Source: Rudaea sp. 3F27F6 (GTDB taxonomy: Bacteria > Pseudomonadota > Gammaproteobacteria > Xanthomonadales > Rhodanobacteraceae). From it: DNA of 64,000 bases. Positions 1 to 9,400 of this stretch are shown in pieces. Positions within the stretch are counted from its first letter, which is position 1; every line of letters begins with the position of its first letter. Position numbers and translations under genes: made by a program. The notes under the pieces were generated by a model. It ran no database searches, was not told the DNA's origin, and was given only the letters and a program-made list of their open reading frames with translations. Where the stretch lies: positions 248,001-312,000 of the forward strand of contig NZ_SCNG01000002.1 of assembly GCF_005503555.1 (NCBI RefSeq), in the 5' to 3' direction.

Positions 1-597
1 GCGGTGTTCCTGCCGAATCCGCGCGGTTCCGAAGGACAAGGCGCCGCATTCGCCGAGGCCGCACGCAACGACTGGGGTGGCGCGGACTTCAAGGACGTGC
101 TCGACGGCATCGACCTGCTCGTGCGCGAAGGCGTGATCGACAACGAGCGTCTTGCGATCGGCGGCTGGAGTTACGGCGGCTATCTTTCCGCATGGGCAGT
201 CACGCAATCGAACCGCTTCAAGACCGCGATCGTCGGTGCCGGCGTGATCGACATCGGCGCGATGGCATTGACCACCGACGTGCCCGACTACCTGCCCGGC
301 TACTTCGGCGATCCGGTGCGCGAACGCGCGGCCTACGATGCGCACTCGCCGATCCGCCACGTCGCCAATGTGCGCGTGCCCGTGCTAATCCTGCATGGCG
401 ACGATGACCGTCGCGTACCTGTCGCTCAGGGTGAAATGCTGTTCCGCGCGCTGAAGCGGCAAGGCACCCCGGTCGAGTTCGTGCGCTATCCGCGCGGCCC
501 GCACTGGTTCGCCGAACGCGCGCACCGGCGCGACGTGCTCGAACGCGTGCTGGCCTGGCTCGATGCGCATCTGACAGCAAGCGCACCGTCGAAATAG
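1..597 (+). CDS. S9 family peptidase (prolyl oligopeptidase-like), C-terminal part
   Basis: The reading frame is open from the first base, so the gene starts before the window and only the last ~198 codons are seen. This is the alpha/beta-hydrolase catalytic domain of an S9 serine peptidase, an enzyme class that cuts short peptides, often after proline or as dipeptidyl/acylaminoacyl peptidases. The nucleophile elbow GGWSYGG places the catalytic Ser codon at 169-171. The acid lies in HGDDDRRVP (about codon 133) and the His in GPHWF near the end. The upstream NPRGSEGQG and WGGADF motifs are typical of the family. The beta-propeller and any signal peptide lie outside the window, so substrate and location cannot be judged. 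The next gene is on the opposite strand. Confidence 0.9.
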   Translation, partial: AVFLPNPRGSEGQGAAFAEAARNDWGGADFKDVLDGIDLLVREGVIDNERLAIGGWSYGGYLSAWAVTQSNRFKTAIVGAGVIDIGAMALTTDVPDYLPGYFGDPVRERAAYDAHSPIRHVANVRVPVLILHGDDDRRVPVAQGEMLFRALKRQGTPVEFVRYPRGPHWFAERAHRRDVLERVLAWLDAHLTASAPSK

Positions 598-693
598 CGC
601 TATTGCAACGCCGGGAAAACGCAGCGTTGTTGCGCGCTGCGCCTCCACGCGAGCGACGGAACCGGATTTATTGTGTTGCCGAGGCAGTGGCCG

Positions 694-2433
694 CTAGGCG
701 AGCCACTTCGGCAAATCCGCGCCGCTGAGTTGCAGATGCGCGACCACCGATTTGTAACGGTCGCCGTTTTTGTCGGAGAGGCCGAAGCAATTCATCGCGT
801 TCCTATAGAACAGGCTATCGCGATCGATCCACGGCAATCCGCCCAGCGCGGTCGCGATTTGCCCAGGGAATGCGGGCCAATCGTCGTTCTGCGACAGCAT
901 CAGCCAGTCGCTTCCGTACATCAGGCGTTTGCTCAAATCGGGGTAGATGTCATGGGCTTGCTGCAAGCGGCCGAGCAAGGTTTTGCAGTCGTCGTTGCCC
1001 GCGTCGGCGCAGTCGCGTGCGTGATCCCAGAACGCGACGTCGCCATAGATGCGATTGTTCGCCCGATACGACTGCATCAGCGTGGCGAAGTCACTCGGCC
1101 AATTCGAGCCGTCGCTCGACGAGTCGCCGCCAAAATGGCCGAGCTGGATGATCGGCGCGTTTGTTTCGGCCGCGTACTTGGCCATCAGCTTGCCCCAACC
1201 GCCGGGGCCGCCGAAATTGTCCGCGGCGGCGTCGCGCCCGAGCGTGCGATTCGCATGCGCCATCACCGGTACGTTCATGCGCGCGCAGTAGTCGAACATC
1301 TGCTTGAGCGCCGCGTCGAGGGCGCGCAAGTCTTTCGGCAGACGCGGACCGTCCTTGTTGAGTTCTTCATTGCCGTAGGGGTAATAACCCACCGGCGGAT
1401 AGATCTTGACCCCGATGTAGCCGAAGTTCTCGATCGCAGTCTTCACCAGCTGATACGACTCGCCGTGGTTGTTCAGATCCGTCCATGGGTTGTAGCCGAC
1501 CAGCGGCAGCATGTATCCGCCTGACAGATAGGAAAGCAACGCCATCACCTTCATCTGGTCACTGCGCGCCGAGTAGCACGGACAAGCGAACCAGTAATCG
1601 AAATCGACAAGAGAGCCGAACGCCGCATCGATACCGAAGGCGCCGTCGTCGGTCGAATACTTCTGCTGATAGCTACGCAGATTCATCCAGCGCTCGTTGA
1701 GCATGTAGCCGGCGAATGCGAGCAATCCGTCGACGCGAAGAGACGGCGCAGCGGTCAAGCTTTTATCGAACGGACGCCGCGCGTTCTGGCTCATCGCGCG
1801 CCGGATCAGCTCCGGCGACAGCTCGGGAACCGCAGCAGGTACCGCGTTGGGCACCGCTTTGAGCACCTTGATGCGCTGTCCCAGCTCGTCCTCGGCGGCC
1901 GCGCGATATTTCGCTTTTCCGTCGCGCTTTTCGAGTTCCTTGAACAGACGCTGGGCCGACGCGTCCATGTGCGTCTCGATGCTCTGATCGAAGGACGCTT
2001 TCATCGACTCCAGGCTCAACGCGGTATCGGTGTTCGCGGCGGCCAAACCGGACAGATATTGGTATTCCACGGCGGCGGTCTTCACGCTTTCCGCGAGGCT
2101 GTCTAGCGCCTGTGAAAGCACATAGATGAAGGGCTGAGCCGCGGGGCTCATCGAATGGCCCCAAGATTCCGCGACGTAGCCCTGCACGTTGACGTCGGAC
2201 GCATTGAAGAAGTGCGAGTGCACGTCGATCGCGAACTGCGGCTTCAAAGGGCTGCGCTGAATGGCTTCGGGCGCCACGGAGAAAAGCCGCTTGCCGGGCG
2301 GCGTCTGCCGGTCGCCGACCTGGGGCGTCGGGCGCGCCCTGAATTCGCAACATGCACTCAGCGGAAGAAACATCGCCGCACAAGAGCCGGCAAGAAATTG
2401 CCGGCGGTTAAGCCTCGACCATTCTCTGGACAT
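694..2433 (-). CDS. Tat-exported amidohydrolase-family metal-dependent hydrolase
   Basis: This is a 579-residue protein of the amidohydrolase-2 (PF04909) TIM-barrel type. Its N-terminus has a twin-arginine signal (NRRQFLAGS) followed by a hydrophobic stretch ending LSACC, which could be a lipobox or a signal-peptidase I site. The first metal-binding strand is FAIDVHSHF (Asp71, His73, His75 counted from the GTG one codon upstream). Later metal or acid motifs are VMAHANRT, LGHFGG and YGSDW (Asp510). The start could be the GTG at 2434-2436 or the ATG at 2431-2433. I chose the ATG because AAGGGG lies 6 nt upstream of it. The region between residues 80 and 300 is longer than in usual family members and contains no motif I know. 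The substrate is unknown; cytosolic relatives decarboxylate or hydrolyse aromatic acids. Probably monocistronic. Confidence 0.8.
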   Translation of the reverse strand: MSREWSRLNRRQFLAGSCAAMFLPLSACCEFRARPTPQVGDRQTPPGKRLFSVAPEAIQRSPLKPQFAIDVHSHFFNASDVNVQGYVAESWGHSMSPAAQPFIYVLSQALDSLAESVKTAAVEYQYLSGLAAANTDTALSLESMKASFDQSIETHMDASAQRLFKELEKRDGKAKYRAAAEDELGQRIKVLKAVPNAVPAAVPELSPELIRRAMSQNARRPFDKSLTAAPSLRVDGLLAFAGYMLNERWMNLRSYQQKYSTDDGAFGIDAAFGSLVDFDYWFACPCYSARSDQMKVMALLSYLSGGYMLPLVGYNPWTDLNNHGESYQLVKTAIENFGYIGVKIYPPVGYYPYGNEELNKDGPRLPKDLRALDAALKQMFDYCARMNVPVMAHANRTLGRDAAADNFGGPGGWGKLMAKYAAETNAPIIQLGHFGGDSSSDGSNWPSDFATLMQSYRANNRIYGDVAFWDHARDCADAGNDDCKTLLGRLQQAHDIYPDLSKRLMYGSDWLMLSQNDDWPAFPGQIATALGGLPWIDRDSLFYRNAMNCFGLSDKNGDRYKSVVAHLQLSGADLPKWLA

Positions 2434-2709
2434 CACAAGCCCCTTTTTGTGAAGTGAACGGTGAATTGCAGTCTTAGTCTGTTGGCGTCCCGATCGATAA
2501 CGTTCCGGCCCGGCGATTTATCGAGCCCACCCTGAAGATGAAAATGCACCCGATTCCTCTGCGGAAATCAAAGCGGCCGAATCCGAGAATGTTTTTGCTT
2601 TATCTCATCGATGCGCAAATGCTGCCCGATGTTTTTTCGCAGTACCGCGATTGATTGGACATTTTCGCCGCCGAACCGTCGCGCAAGCGGATCTCATTGG
2701 CCGACGGAC

Positions 2710-3081
2710 TTATTTCAAGTCTTTGTGAAGCTTGCCGGCAAGATCGAGAAAGCGCGGACCGTCGGGCGTATTCACGCGATGCAGTGGATACAGCGGCGAT
2801 CGGCTCGCGCTGCCGGGTTGCCAGACGAGATCGAGCGCCTCGTCGGCCGCCGGCACCGTGCTCGCGCCCGAGGGATTCGCGGCCCAAGTCATAACGTCCT
2901 GCGCCGCCGCGTCGACCGCAGCGATCCAGCCTGGCGCGCCGGGCAAACCGAGCAGCACGAGCACATAGCTCGCATCGCGGTCGAGGCGACGCACCGGATA
3001 AGTGCGCGCCGGAACCTCCGCGCCAATTCCGACCGCCGCGCGGGCGATGCGCGCGGCGGCGGCGAGATCGTCTGTATCCAT
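2710..3081 (-). CDS. small conserved-looking hypothetical protein
   Basis: The frame encodes a 123-residue acidic-to-neutral protein with an even domain-like composition: an N-terminal helix rich in Ala, then YPVRRL, YVLVLLG, WIAAVDAAAQDVMTWA and WQPGSASRSPLYPLHRV. The WxxAVD...G/DVMxWA pattern looks like the two-stranded core of small proteins seen in Xanthomonadales genomes, but I cannot name a family. No signal peptide or membrane segment is visible. The ribosome-binding site is weak (AATAGAATGACCGA), so the start is uncertain. The gene stands alone between the Tat hydrolase gene and a block of extragenic repeats. Low-level coding by chance in high-GC DNA is the alternative, but the frame has sensible amino-acid content and no competing frame. 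Confidence 0.55.
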   Translation of the reverse strand: MDTDDLAAAARIARAAVGIGAEVPARTYPVRRLDRDASYVLVLLGLPGAPGWIAAVDAAAQDVMTWAANPSGASTVPAADEALDLVWQPGSASRSPLYPLHRVNTPDGPRFLDLAGKLHKDLK

Positions 3082-3116
3082 TCGGTCATTCTATTGATAC
3101 GGCACGCATATATATG

Positions 3117-3218
3117 AATCCGTTAGGGCTGAGCGTAGCACCGCAGGCGCGGAGTCGAAGCCTGTCGCGGCAGCACTTCGACTTCGCCGCTGTGCGGCTA
3201 CGCTCAGTGCGAACGGTT
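3117..3218. repeat. extragenic palindromic repeat, copy A
   Basis: Two ~40-nt arms face each other. The left arm reads CCGTTAGGGCTGAGCGTAGC onward to GAGTCGAAG; the right arm starts CTTCGACTTCGCCGCTG and ends GCTACGCTCAGTGCGAACGG. The arms are imperfect reverse complements and can form a long hairpin. The core CTGAGCGTAGC...AGTCGAAG recurs at 3307-3412, 26822-26920 and 27072-27114. It resembles REP/REPIN-type elements. It lies between two minus-strand genes. Confidence 0.85.
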
Positions 3219-3240
3219 AGAGATTCGGCATGTGAGATTG

Positions 3241-3312
3241 ATTGCTTGTCCGCTGTGCACGAATCCGTCCCAGCACTGTATGTGAATCCATTCGGGCGCT
3301 ACGTATGAATCC
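3241..3312. repeat. 23-bp tandem repeat, part of composite repeat element (locus 1)
   Basis: GAATCC occurs at 3261, 3284 and 3307, an exact 23-nt period, inside units of the form GAATCCGTCCCAGCACTGTATGT. The third unit runs directly into palindrome copy B. The same arrangement, with four units and opposite orientation, is found at 26918-26991. The flank CTTGTCC-GTG-ACGAAT is also shared, so this is a defined composite element rather than chance similarity. Confidence 0.8.
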
Positions 3313-3412
3313 GTTCGGGCTGAGCGTAGCGCCGGAGGCGCGGAGTCGAAGCCTGCCGCGGCGGCAGCTTCGACCCCGAAGCTGCGCGGCTACGCTCAGT
3401 ACAAGTGGCTGA
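3307..3412. repeat. extragenic palindromic repeat, copy B
   Basis: The left arm GTTCGGGCTGAGCGTAGCGC continues to GGCGCGGAGTCGAAGCC and the right arm is GCTTCGACCCCGAAGCTG followed by CGGCTACGCTCAGTAC. Its left arm is identical over about 39 nt to the reverse complement of 26881-26919. It ends just before the stop codon of the C39-like gene, so as RNA the hairpin would fold downstream of that gene and may act in 3' end formation. Confidence 0.85.
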
Positions 3413-3442
3413 AACTTCACCGGGTCGGATCAATACGAACGC

Positions 3443-4633
3443 TCAGAGGCCGCGATCGGTCGTGGTAAGCGAATGGAACACCGCGCCGTCGCTGCGCACG
3501 TAAAGCCGGTTCGCACCGTAAGTCACCAGCTTGAACGGATAGAACGGCGACAGCGATTCGCGGCACGGCCGCCATACCCAATGGTTGCTGATGCACGCCA
3601 CGCCGGGACGGATCAGCAGTTCACCGCGTCCTTCGCCGAGTTCGTGGATGCGGTCGATGATCAGCGCCTCGACCTCCTTGCGATCGAGGGTGAGCAAGGC
3701 CGTGCCTTTCGGTTCGGGCAGCGTGCGCGCCTGCAGATACTGACCGAAGCGCGCGTCGATGCTGACGACGGTCCTCGCCGAGTCGCCGTGCATATACGGC
3801 ACGATCCAGTAGAAACTGTCGAGGCGATCGAGGCGCTGCACCAGAACTCCCTTGCCGGGCTCGGTCCGTTCGAGTGCGGAATGCCAGTTCTTTCGCTGCA
3901 GCAGGCCGTGATCCTTCAGTGCCGCGCTCGCGAGGTCGGCAGCCTGCCGATGTTCGATCAATTCGTGCCCGGAGAACCGCGACAGTTCGATCTGGCGGCT
4001 ATGCGGCAGGCGGTCCGGCGGCGGATCGGGATCGCAGATCGCGACGAACTTACCGCCCCAGTGGCCGCTCGGGATGCCGGTCATGTAATCGTTGCGCCAC
4101 GAGGTGTAGGAGATGTGCTCGTCGGCGACGCCGCGGTTGCCGCCCGAGCCGCATACGTCGCCGACGCTGTGCGGCGGCGGCGGACCGGGCACCGGCGTCG
4201 GCGGCCACGGGTTGTTGATGTCGAAGCCGCTGATCGAATAACTCGTGTCGTAGGAATTCGCCGGGTCGGCACTCGTGGTGTAGCCGCGCACGACGATCCA
4301 GTGCGCCGAGCCGTAGACCATCGCGACCGGCGCAACGCGGTAGTGATGGATGGTCCAGACGATCATGCGCGAGATCGCTTCTTCGCTCGACAGTGCGTCG
4401 AGCACAAAGTATTTGCCCGACTGGCGATTGTTGAGCGTCCACTGCAGCCCGTCGGGCGCCGTATACCAGCCGCTTTCCGCCGTCGAGTGGCTATGGTTGT
4501 CGTTGTACAAATTGGTCTGGTTGAGCAGGCCGGCGCCGCACTGGGCGAGGACCATCTGCGCGCACGCCGCGCCGCAGTAATAGTCCGTGTCCTGCTGGTG
4601 GTATTGCGTGACCAAGTCGGTGGTGGTGCTCAT
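3443..4633 (-). CDS. C39-like (papain-fold) cysteine peptidase, no export signal
   Basis: The protein has 396 residues when started at the ATG at 4631-4633, which follows AGGAG at 8 nt; an in-frame upstream extension of 48 residues is Arg-rich and lacks a ribosome-binding site. The N-terminal ~150 residues match the peptidase_C39-like fold: oxyanion Gln14, nucleophile Cys20 in DYYCGAACAQMV, His112 in GSAHWIVVRGY and the Asp139/Asn141 pair in GFDINNPW. A Pro-rich linker (PPTPVPGPPPPH) separates this from a ~220-residue C-terminal part of unknown fold that contains WHSALERTEPGKG and YVRSDGAVFHSL. No ABC transporter or leader-peptide gene lies nearby, so it is not obviously a bacteriocin-processing enzyme. 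Without a signal peptide it may act in the cytosol or leave by another route. Confidence 0.7.
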   Translation of the reverse strand: MSTTTDLVTQYHQQDTDYYCGAACAQMVLAQCGAGLLNQTNLYNDNHSHSTAESGWYTAPDGLQWTLNNRQSGKYFVLDALSSEEAISRMIVWTIHHYRVAPVAMVYGSAHWIVVRGYTTSADPANSYDTSYSISGFDINNPWPPTPVPGPPPPHSVGDVCGSGGNRGVADEHISYTSWRNDYMTGIPSGHWGGKFVAICDPDPPPDRLPHSRQIELSRFSGHELIEHRQAADLASAALKDHGLLQRKNWHSALERTEPGKGVLVQRLDRLDSFYWIVPYMHGDSARTVVSIDARFGQYLQARTLPEPKGTALLTLDRKEVEALIIDRIHELGEGRGELLIRPGVACISNHWVWRPCRESLSPFYPFKLVTYGANRLYVRSDGAVFHSLTTTDRGL

Positions 4634-4950
4634 AAAGATTCTCCTGCGCGGACGAGTCCGCAGACGCGGGGACGGGACAGGCGCTTGCGCCTGCGTCAGC
4701 GTGCGGAATCGGACCGTGTGGCGCCGATCGCGCGCGCTTTGCGAGGAGTTACGTTTTACGGGGCGTGCGACTGACAATCCGCAGCGTCGACCTGCGGCGA
4801 GTCGGGAATCGCACTGCGTTCGTCGGAGACGCGAACGCGCTGGAGGCCAAAGCTCAAGGGGCCAACGGCTGCAAAGAATGCGGTTTTCGGTTTAACGCGC
4901 GCGGCAAGCCAGCGGCGTGCATATGCGCACGCCCCATGCAGGAAGGTGGA
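4634..4950. other. intergenic, no gene seen
   Basis: About 317 bp between two minus-strand genes. Apart from the ribosome-binding site of the C39-like gene near 4639-4645 I see no convincing promoter, repeat or terminator. Short frames here are Arg-rich and lack ribosome-binding sites. Confidence 0.5.
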
Positions 4951-5715
4951 TCAGAGTTTCTTGGACAACTCCGCCGCGGCCTTGCCAAGTGATTTGGCCG
5001 CTTCTTGCTGAGACACACCGCCCTCGGACAGCGGCAGATAGGGAATCGTCAGCGCAGCCACGGCCAGTCCCTCGCGCAGGATCGGCGCCGATAAATCGAC
5101 GATGCCTGGTGCGATCGAACTCGCGATCGCTGCGTGGCCTTTCGCGCGGATCGATTCGAGCTTCTGCGGCAATTCCTCCCGCTCATCCGGCGTGAGCCGC
5201 TTGCCGTACTGCTGCAGCCAGCGCGCGCGCACCGCTTCGGGCTGAAAAGCCGTCAGTACGAGACCGGAGGTGGCCTGAAGAAGGGGACGCCGATGACCGA
5301 TGCGCACCGCGAGGCCGAGATCGCCCGGCGATTCGGCGCGCGCGATGATCACCGTGTACTGATCCGAGGGCACTACGAGGTGACAGGATTGCAGGGTGTC
5401 TTCGCAGAGCTTGCGCATCCGCGGCAACGCGATTTCGAGCAGTTCGTTGAGCGGAGGGCGCTGCATGCCGAGCAGGAACAGACGATTGGTCAGCACATAG
5501 CCGTCGGTACCCTCGACGCGCTCGACATAGCGCAGGCGTTCGAGCACGTAGACCATGCGGAAGATTTCGCTCTTGGCGCGCCCTACTCCCAGCGAGATGT
5601 CCGAAAGATTCATCGGATACGAAGCACTGGAGATCAATTCGAGAATGCCCAGCCCCTTCTCGAGTGCCGGGGCGGTGTAGGTTGCAGTTCTTTCTGTCTT
5701 CCGGCCATTCGGCAT
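4951..5715 (-). CDS. IclR-family transcriptional regulator
   Basis: A 254-residue regulator of the IclR family, the usual length. The N-terminal winged helix-turn-helix (about 16-80) begins ALEKGLGILELISS and contains NLSDISLGVGRAKSEIFRMV. The C-terminal ligand-binding domain (about 90-250) includes VVPSDQYTVIIARAE, GHRRPLLQATSGLVLTAF and GIVDLSAPI. The ATG at 5713-5715 is preceded by GGAG at about 10 nt. The usual role is to control a nearby catabolic gene set in response to a small acid. The genes next to it do not form an obvious pathway, so its target is unknown. Its upstream region shares an 11- to 12-nt motif with the leader of the subtilase gene at 20656, a possible common operator. 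Confidence 0.9.
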   Translation of the reverse strand: MPNGRKTERTATYTAPALEKGLGILELISSASYPMNLSDISLGVGRAKSEIFRMVYVLERLRYVERVEGTDGYVLTNRLFLLGMQRPPLNELLEIALPRMRKLCEDTLQSCHLVVPSDQYTVIIARAESPGDLGLAVRIGHRRPLLQATSGLVLTAFQPEAVRARWLQQYGKRLTPDEREELPQKLESIRAKGHAAIASSIAPGIVDLSAPILREGLAVAALTIPYLPLSEGGVSQQEAAKSLGKAAAELSKKL

Positions 5716-6430
5716 CGACGACGATCTCCATGACGGTCGCCGACGCGACCTCGAATACCTGAATTGCGAGCCCCCGCTGCCCGGCGAATCGCGCTTGGCA
5801 ACGCCCCTAGGCCCCGCGTCTTTTCGGCATTCTGCCAGAAAGCGTTTAGCACTAATACAAATCGGCTAGCACGCACGGAGCCTCAAGCTCCATCCCCACG
5901 ATGAACGGCGAAGCATCGCTTCCCGGGACTTTCTCGTGCTTTCTGAAGTGGCCGCCACGACGTGATTTTCGCCGCGTCGAGGCCGCAGCACGCCCCTCGA
6001 TCGTCCGCAGGCGGTTTTGCAATCTTTCAAATTTCAGACGGATGAATCCGAATTTCTAAAGATTCGCGATCGGTGAAAACATAGACTCGCGTCACATAGT
6101 ACGAACGAGCCTATATGCCACGGCACGGATCGCCCGGTGCGGAAAAGCGGTGCTCGAAGGGCGTCTCGAAGGGCGGATAAAGGCGCGGTGCATGACATCC
6201 TCGAATTGACGCACGCGGGAGGTCGAGCGATCAATGCGGTAGAGCTTGGAGAGCGCCGCGGGCTCTGTCTTGGAACGAAACAGGGCGCTGATGGCAGAGC
6301 GTCTTCGTACCAGAGCTGACGAAATAGAGCGTCGGCGAGAGTAAGCCGTGCAGCAAAAATCGGGCACCTCAAAAGGCACGCTCGAAAGCATCCGGAAGAA
6401 AAATCTTCCTCCGATCGGAAAGGGGACATC
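5716..6430. other. divergent intergenic region (IclR / DUF11 gene)
   Basis: About 715 bp separate the minus-strand IclR gene from the plus-strand DUF11 gene. It is visibly richer in A+T than the coding regions between about 6000 and 6110, consistent with promoters. The DUF11 gene has AAAGGGGAC as its ribosome-binding site at 6419-6427. Short frames on both strands look like chance. Confidence 0.5.
5848..5862. promoter_or_regulatory. possible operator motif upstream of the IclR gene
   Basis: AGCACTAATACAAAT at 5848-5862 combines two strings, AGCACTAATAC and ACTAATACAAAT, that both reappear at 20416-20426 and 20433-20444 in front of the S8 protease gene. The position, about 135 nt upstream of the IclR start, fits autoregulation. 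The regulator is not known. Confidence 0.35.
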
Positions 6431-9400
6431 ATGAGTTTGTGCTTTGCATTGCGGACGCCCGCATTGGCGGCCCCGACGAAGGTGCGTTCAGGCAAGGCGA
6501 GCCTGGGCATTTTTCGATCACAGCCTCGCACGCCGAATAGTGCTCCAGGCAAACTGCCTGTGTTCCTCGCATTTCTGCTCTGCTCGTCCTGGGCTTCTGC
6601 CGCCGTGACAATCAGCAAATCCGACGGCAAGAACACTTATGTGCCGGGCCAGTCGAATACCTATCTCGTCCGTATCACCAATTCGGGCACAACGACGGTG
6701 ACGGACGCCGTCTTCAAGGATTCTGCGATCGCCAATCTCAGCGTGACCGGCGTCACCTGCAGCAACGCCACGAATGGTTCGGCGTGCCCCGTCTCGGCGA
6801 GTACGACGGTGAGTGCGATGCAGGGGACGGGAATTCTCATTCCTGCGCTCACTCCGGCCGGCAGCGTGCTTTTCACCGTGATCGGCACGGTCGGCGCCGG
6901 CACCAGCGGCAATTTGTCCAATACGGCGACGGTCAGCAGCGCCGGCGTCACCAGTACGGCCACCGACACCGATGTCGCCGTCACGAGCACCGTGACCAAA
7001 ACCGCCTATGTCGGCGGCGTGGCCGCGACTAGCGTGATCCCGGGCAATACCGTGACCTACGCGATCTCGCAAAACGCCAATGCCAATATCAATCCGCCGA
7101 TCGATGTTGCGTTGACCGATACGATGTCGTCGAATCAGACTTACATCGGCAACGTCACCGCGAACACGACGGCACTTGGCTACGCCTGCGCCGGAGCGAC
7201 TTTGCAGAAAACCGGCGCGGGCTGGACGCTCTCCTGTCCCGCAAACGGCAGCGCTTTCAGCAACACTACACTGGGGACTTGGAGCGGCGCAGGCAATCAA
7301 CCGGGCACGGCCGGTCAATCCGTGTTTCTCTACGGCAACAACAGTCAATATGCCGTTCAAACGCTGAGCGGTTCCACCGCGAATGTGCTCGCGAATACTC
7401 CTATCCCAGGCGACGGCTACACCCCTTTCTTCGTCAACGACAGTGCGGGCGACCTGATTCTGAGCGCGATCAGCCATCACTCGGCATATCCCGGTGCGGC
7501 GCCCACCATCGCCTGCGCTAACTTCACTCAGAACACGAATTGCAATACGACGATTGTCGAAAGTACGACCGTAGCGCCCTCTCCTACCGTGATCGGTACG
7601 AAGGCTTATTTCAGCCTGTTCAACGGCACGATCGGTTGCGCCGACTACGCCTCCGGTACCCCGGTTAGTTGCGGCCAAGTGCAGTTGATCTCGGGCGCGG
7701 TCGATGCCATCAACACCTATAAGGACGCAGCAATCGGTCCGATGCTGGTCGGCGGCAAGCTGTACATGATTGGGATGAATTCCACCGGCAGACAATATCT
7801 GGGCTGCTACGATCCGGCGACTTCCGCGGTTTGTGCCGGCACCACCTCAGCCGGCACCTTGATCTATCCCGGCAGCACCGCAACCCTGCGGTACTACGGT
7901 TGGTTCAATCTCGGCAACGGCTCGATCGCGTTCTCCACCCAAGGCGAAGGTACGTTCTGCGTCAAGGTCACCGGCGTGACCACGGCGACGAATTGCGACG
8001 GCACTGCGTTGGCGCCGATCACGGCATCGAGCAAGCAAGTCATTCTGCCGATCAGTTCTGCCGGCAGCGTTACCGGATTTTGCTACGGCGCCTCGGGCGC
8101 GGTACCCACGTCCTGTCTCAATCTCAACCTGACCGCGACGACGCTGTCCACCAATCTGACCTTGCCTACCATCACCGATGTCTCCGTCAGCGGCAGCGCA
8201 AGCTCGGGCGTCACGCTGATTCCAGGCACTTCACGCATCGTCTTCAGTGCCGGCTATAGCCAGAATCCCAATATTGCCTGCTTCGACTATGCGACCAATA
8301 CAAGTTGCGGCAGCTTGCTCGGAACCAATCTGACTTACGGCACGGTGCTGGTGCCGAATTCGAGCTGCGTCATTTCCTACGGCGACAACGCCCCGGCGGG
8401 ATTTCTAGTCTACGATGCCTCGGGTTCGCTGAGGCCAAGTTCGCTCGCCGCCTGCAATCCCGCAGTCACGACGACAGATGCCGCTTTCAGCTTCAACGAC
8501 CCTGCCGCTCGCTACTGTGCACCCGGTAGCGGTGTAGGCAATTGGGGCGCACTGACCTTGACTGTCAATGCCGGCAGCATTCCCTCCGGAACTACCGTCA
8601 CTTTCAAGGACGGTACGAGCAACGCGACTATCGGAACCTATGTCGTCGGCAGCGTCGGCGCCGACGGTGCCGGCACGGCAACCGTAACGATTCCTCAATC
8701 GAGCTTCCCATCCGGAACGACATATCCCGCCCACCTTGGCTTGAACGTCGTTGTCTCGACGGTAGGAATGATCAGCGGTTCGACCCTGGCCGCAAACCTC
8801 GCCAACACCACGCTCGGCGCGGCGAACCCGCAAGTCTGCTATCAGGCCGTCGTCAACTCTTGCATCGGCACGACGAGCAATACGGCAACGATCGTTGGCG
8901 CAACAGCGTATGCCGGCTCTGGCACCACGTCTCTGACCTGTACGGCCAATGCCGATCTGGCGATCACAAAAACCGACGGCAAGCTGCTGTATACGCCGGG
9001 CGGCACGAACACGTACACCATCGTCGTCAGCAATAACGGTCCGTCCAATGCGGCGAACAACACGGTCAGCGATCCGTTGCCTGCAGGCATCACGACGGCA
9101 AGCTGGACTTGCAGCGGCAGCGGCGGCGGCACCTGCAGCGCGAACGGAATCGGCGCCATCAACGACACTGCGGTGAACCTGCCCGCCGGCGCAAGCGTCA
9201 CCTACACGCTCACCATGACGGTACCGAGTACCTTCACCGGCCCTCTTGCCAATACCGCCACCGTTACGGCGGGCCCGGGCGTCACCGACACCAACATCGC
9301 CAACAACACCGCCACCGATACGGATCTCTCTTTGCCGCGGGTCAGCTTGGCCAAGACACTTACGGGCGGTGCAGCCGCCACCAACACATTCAACTTCAGT

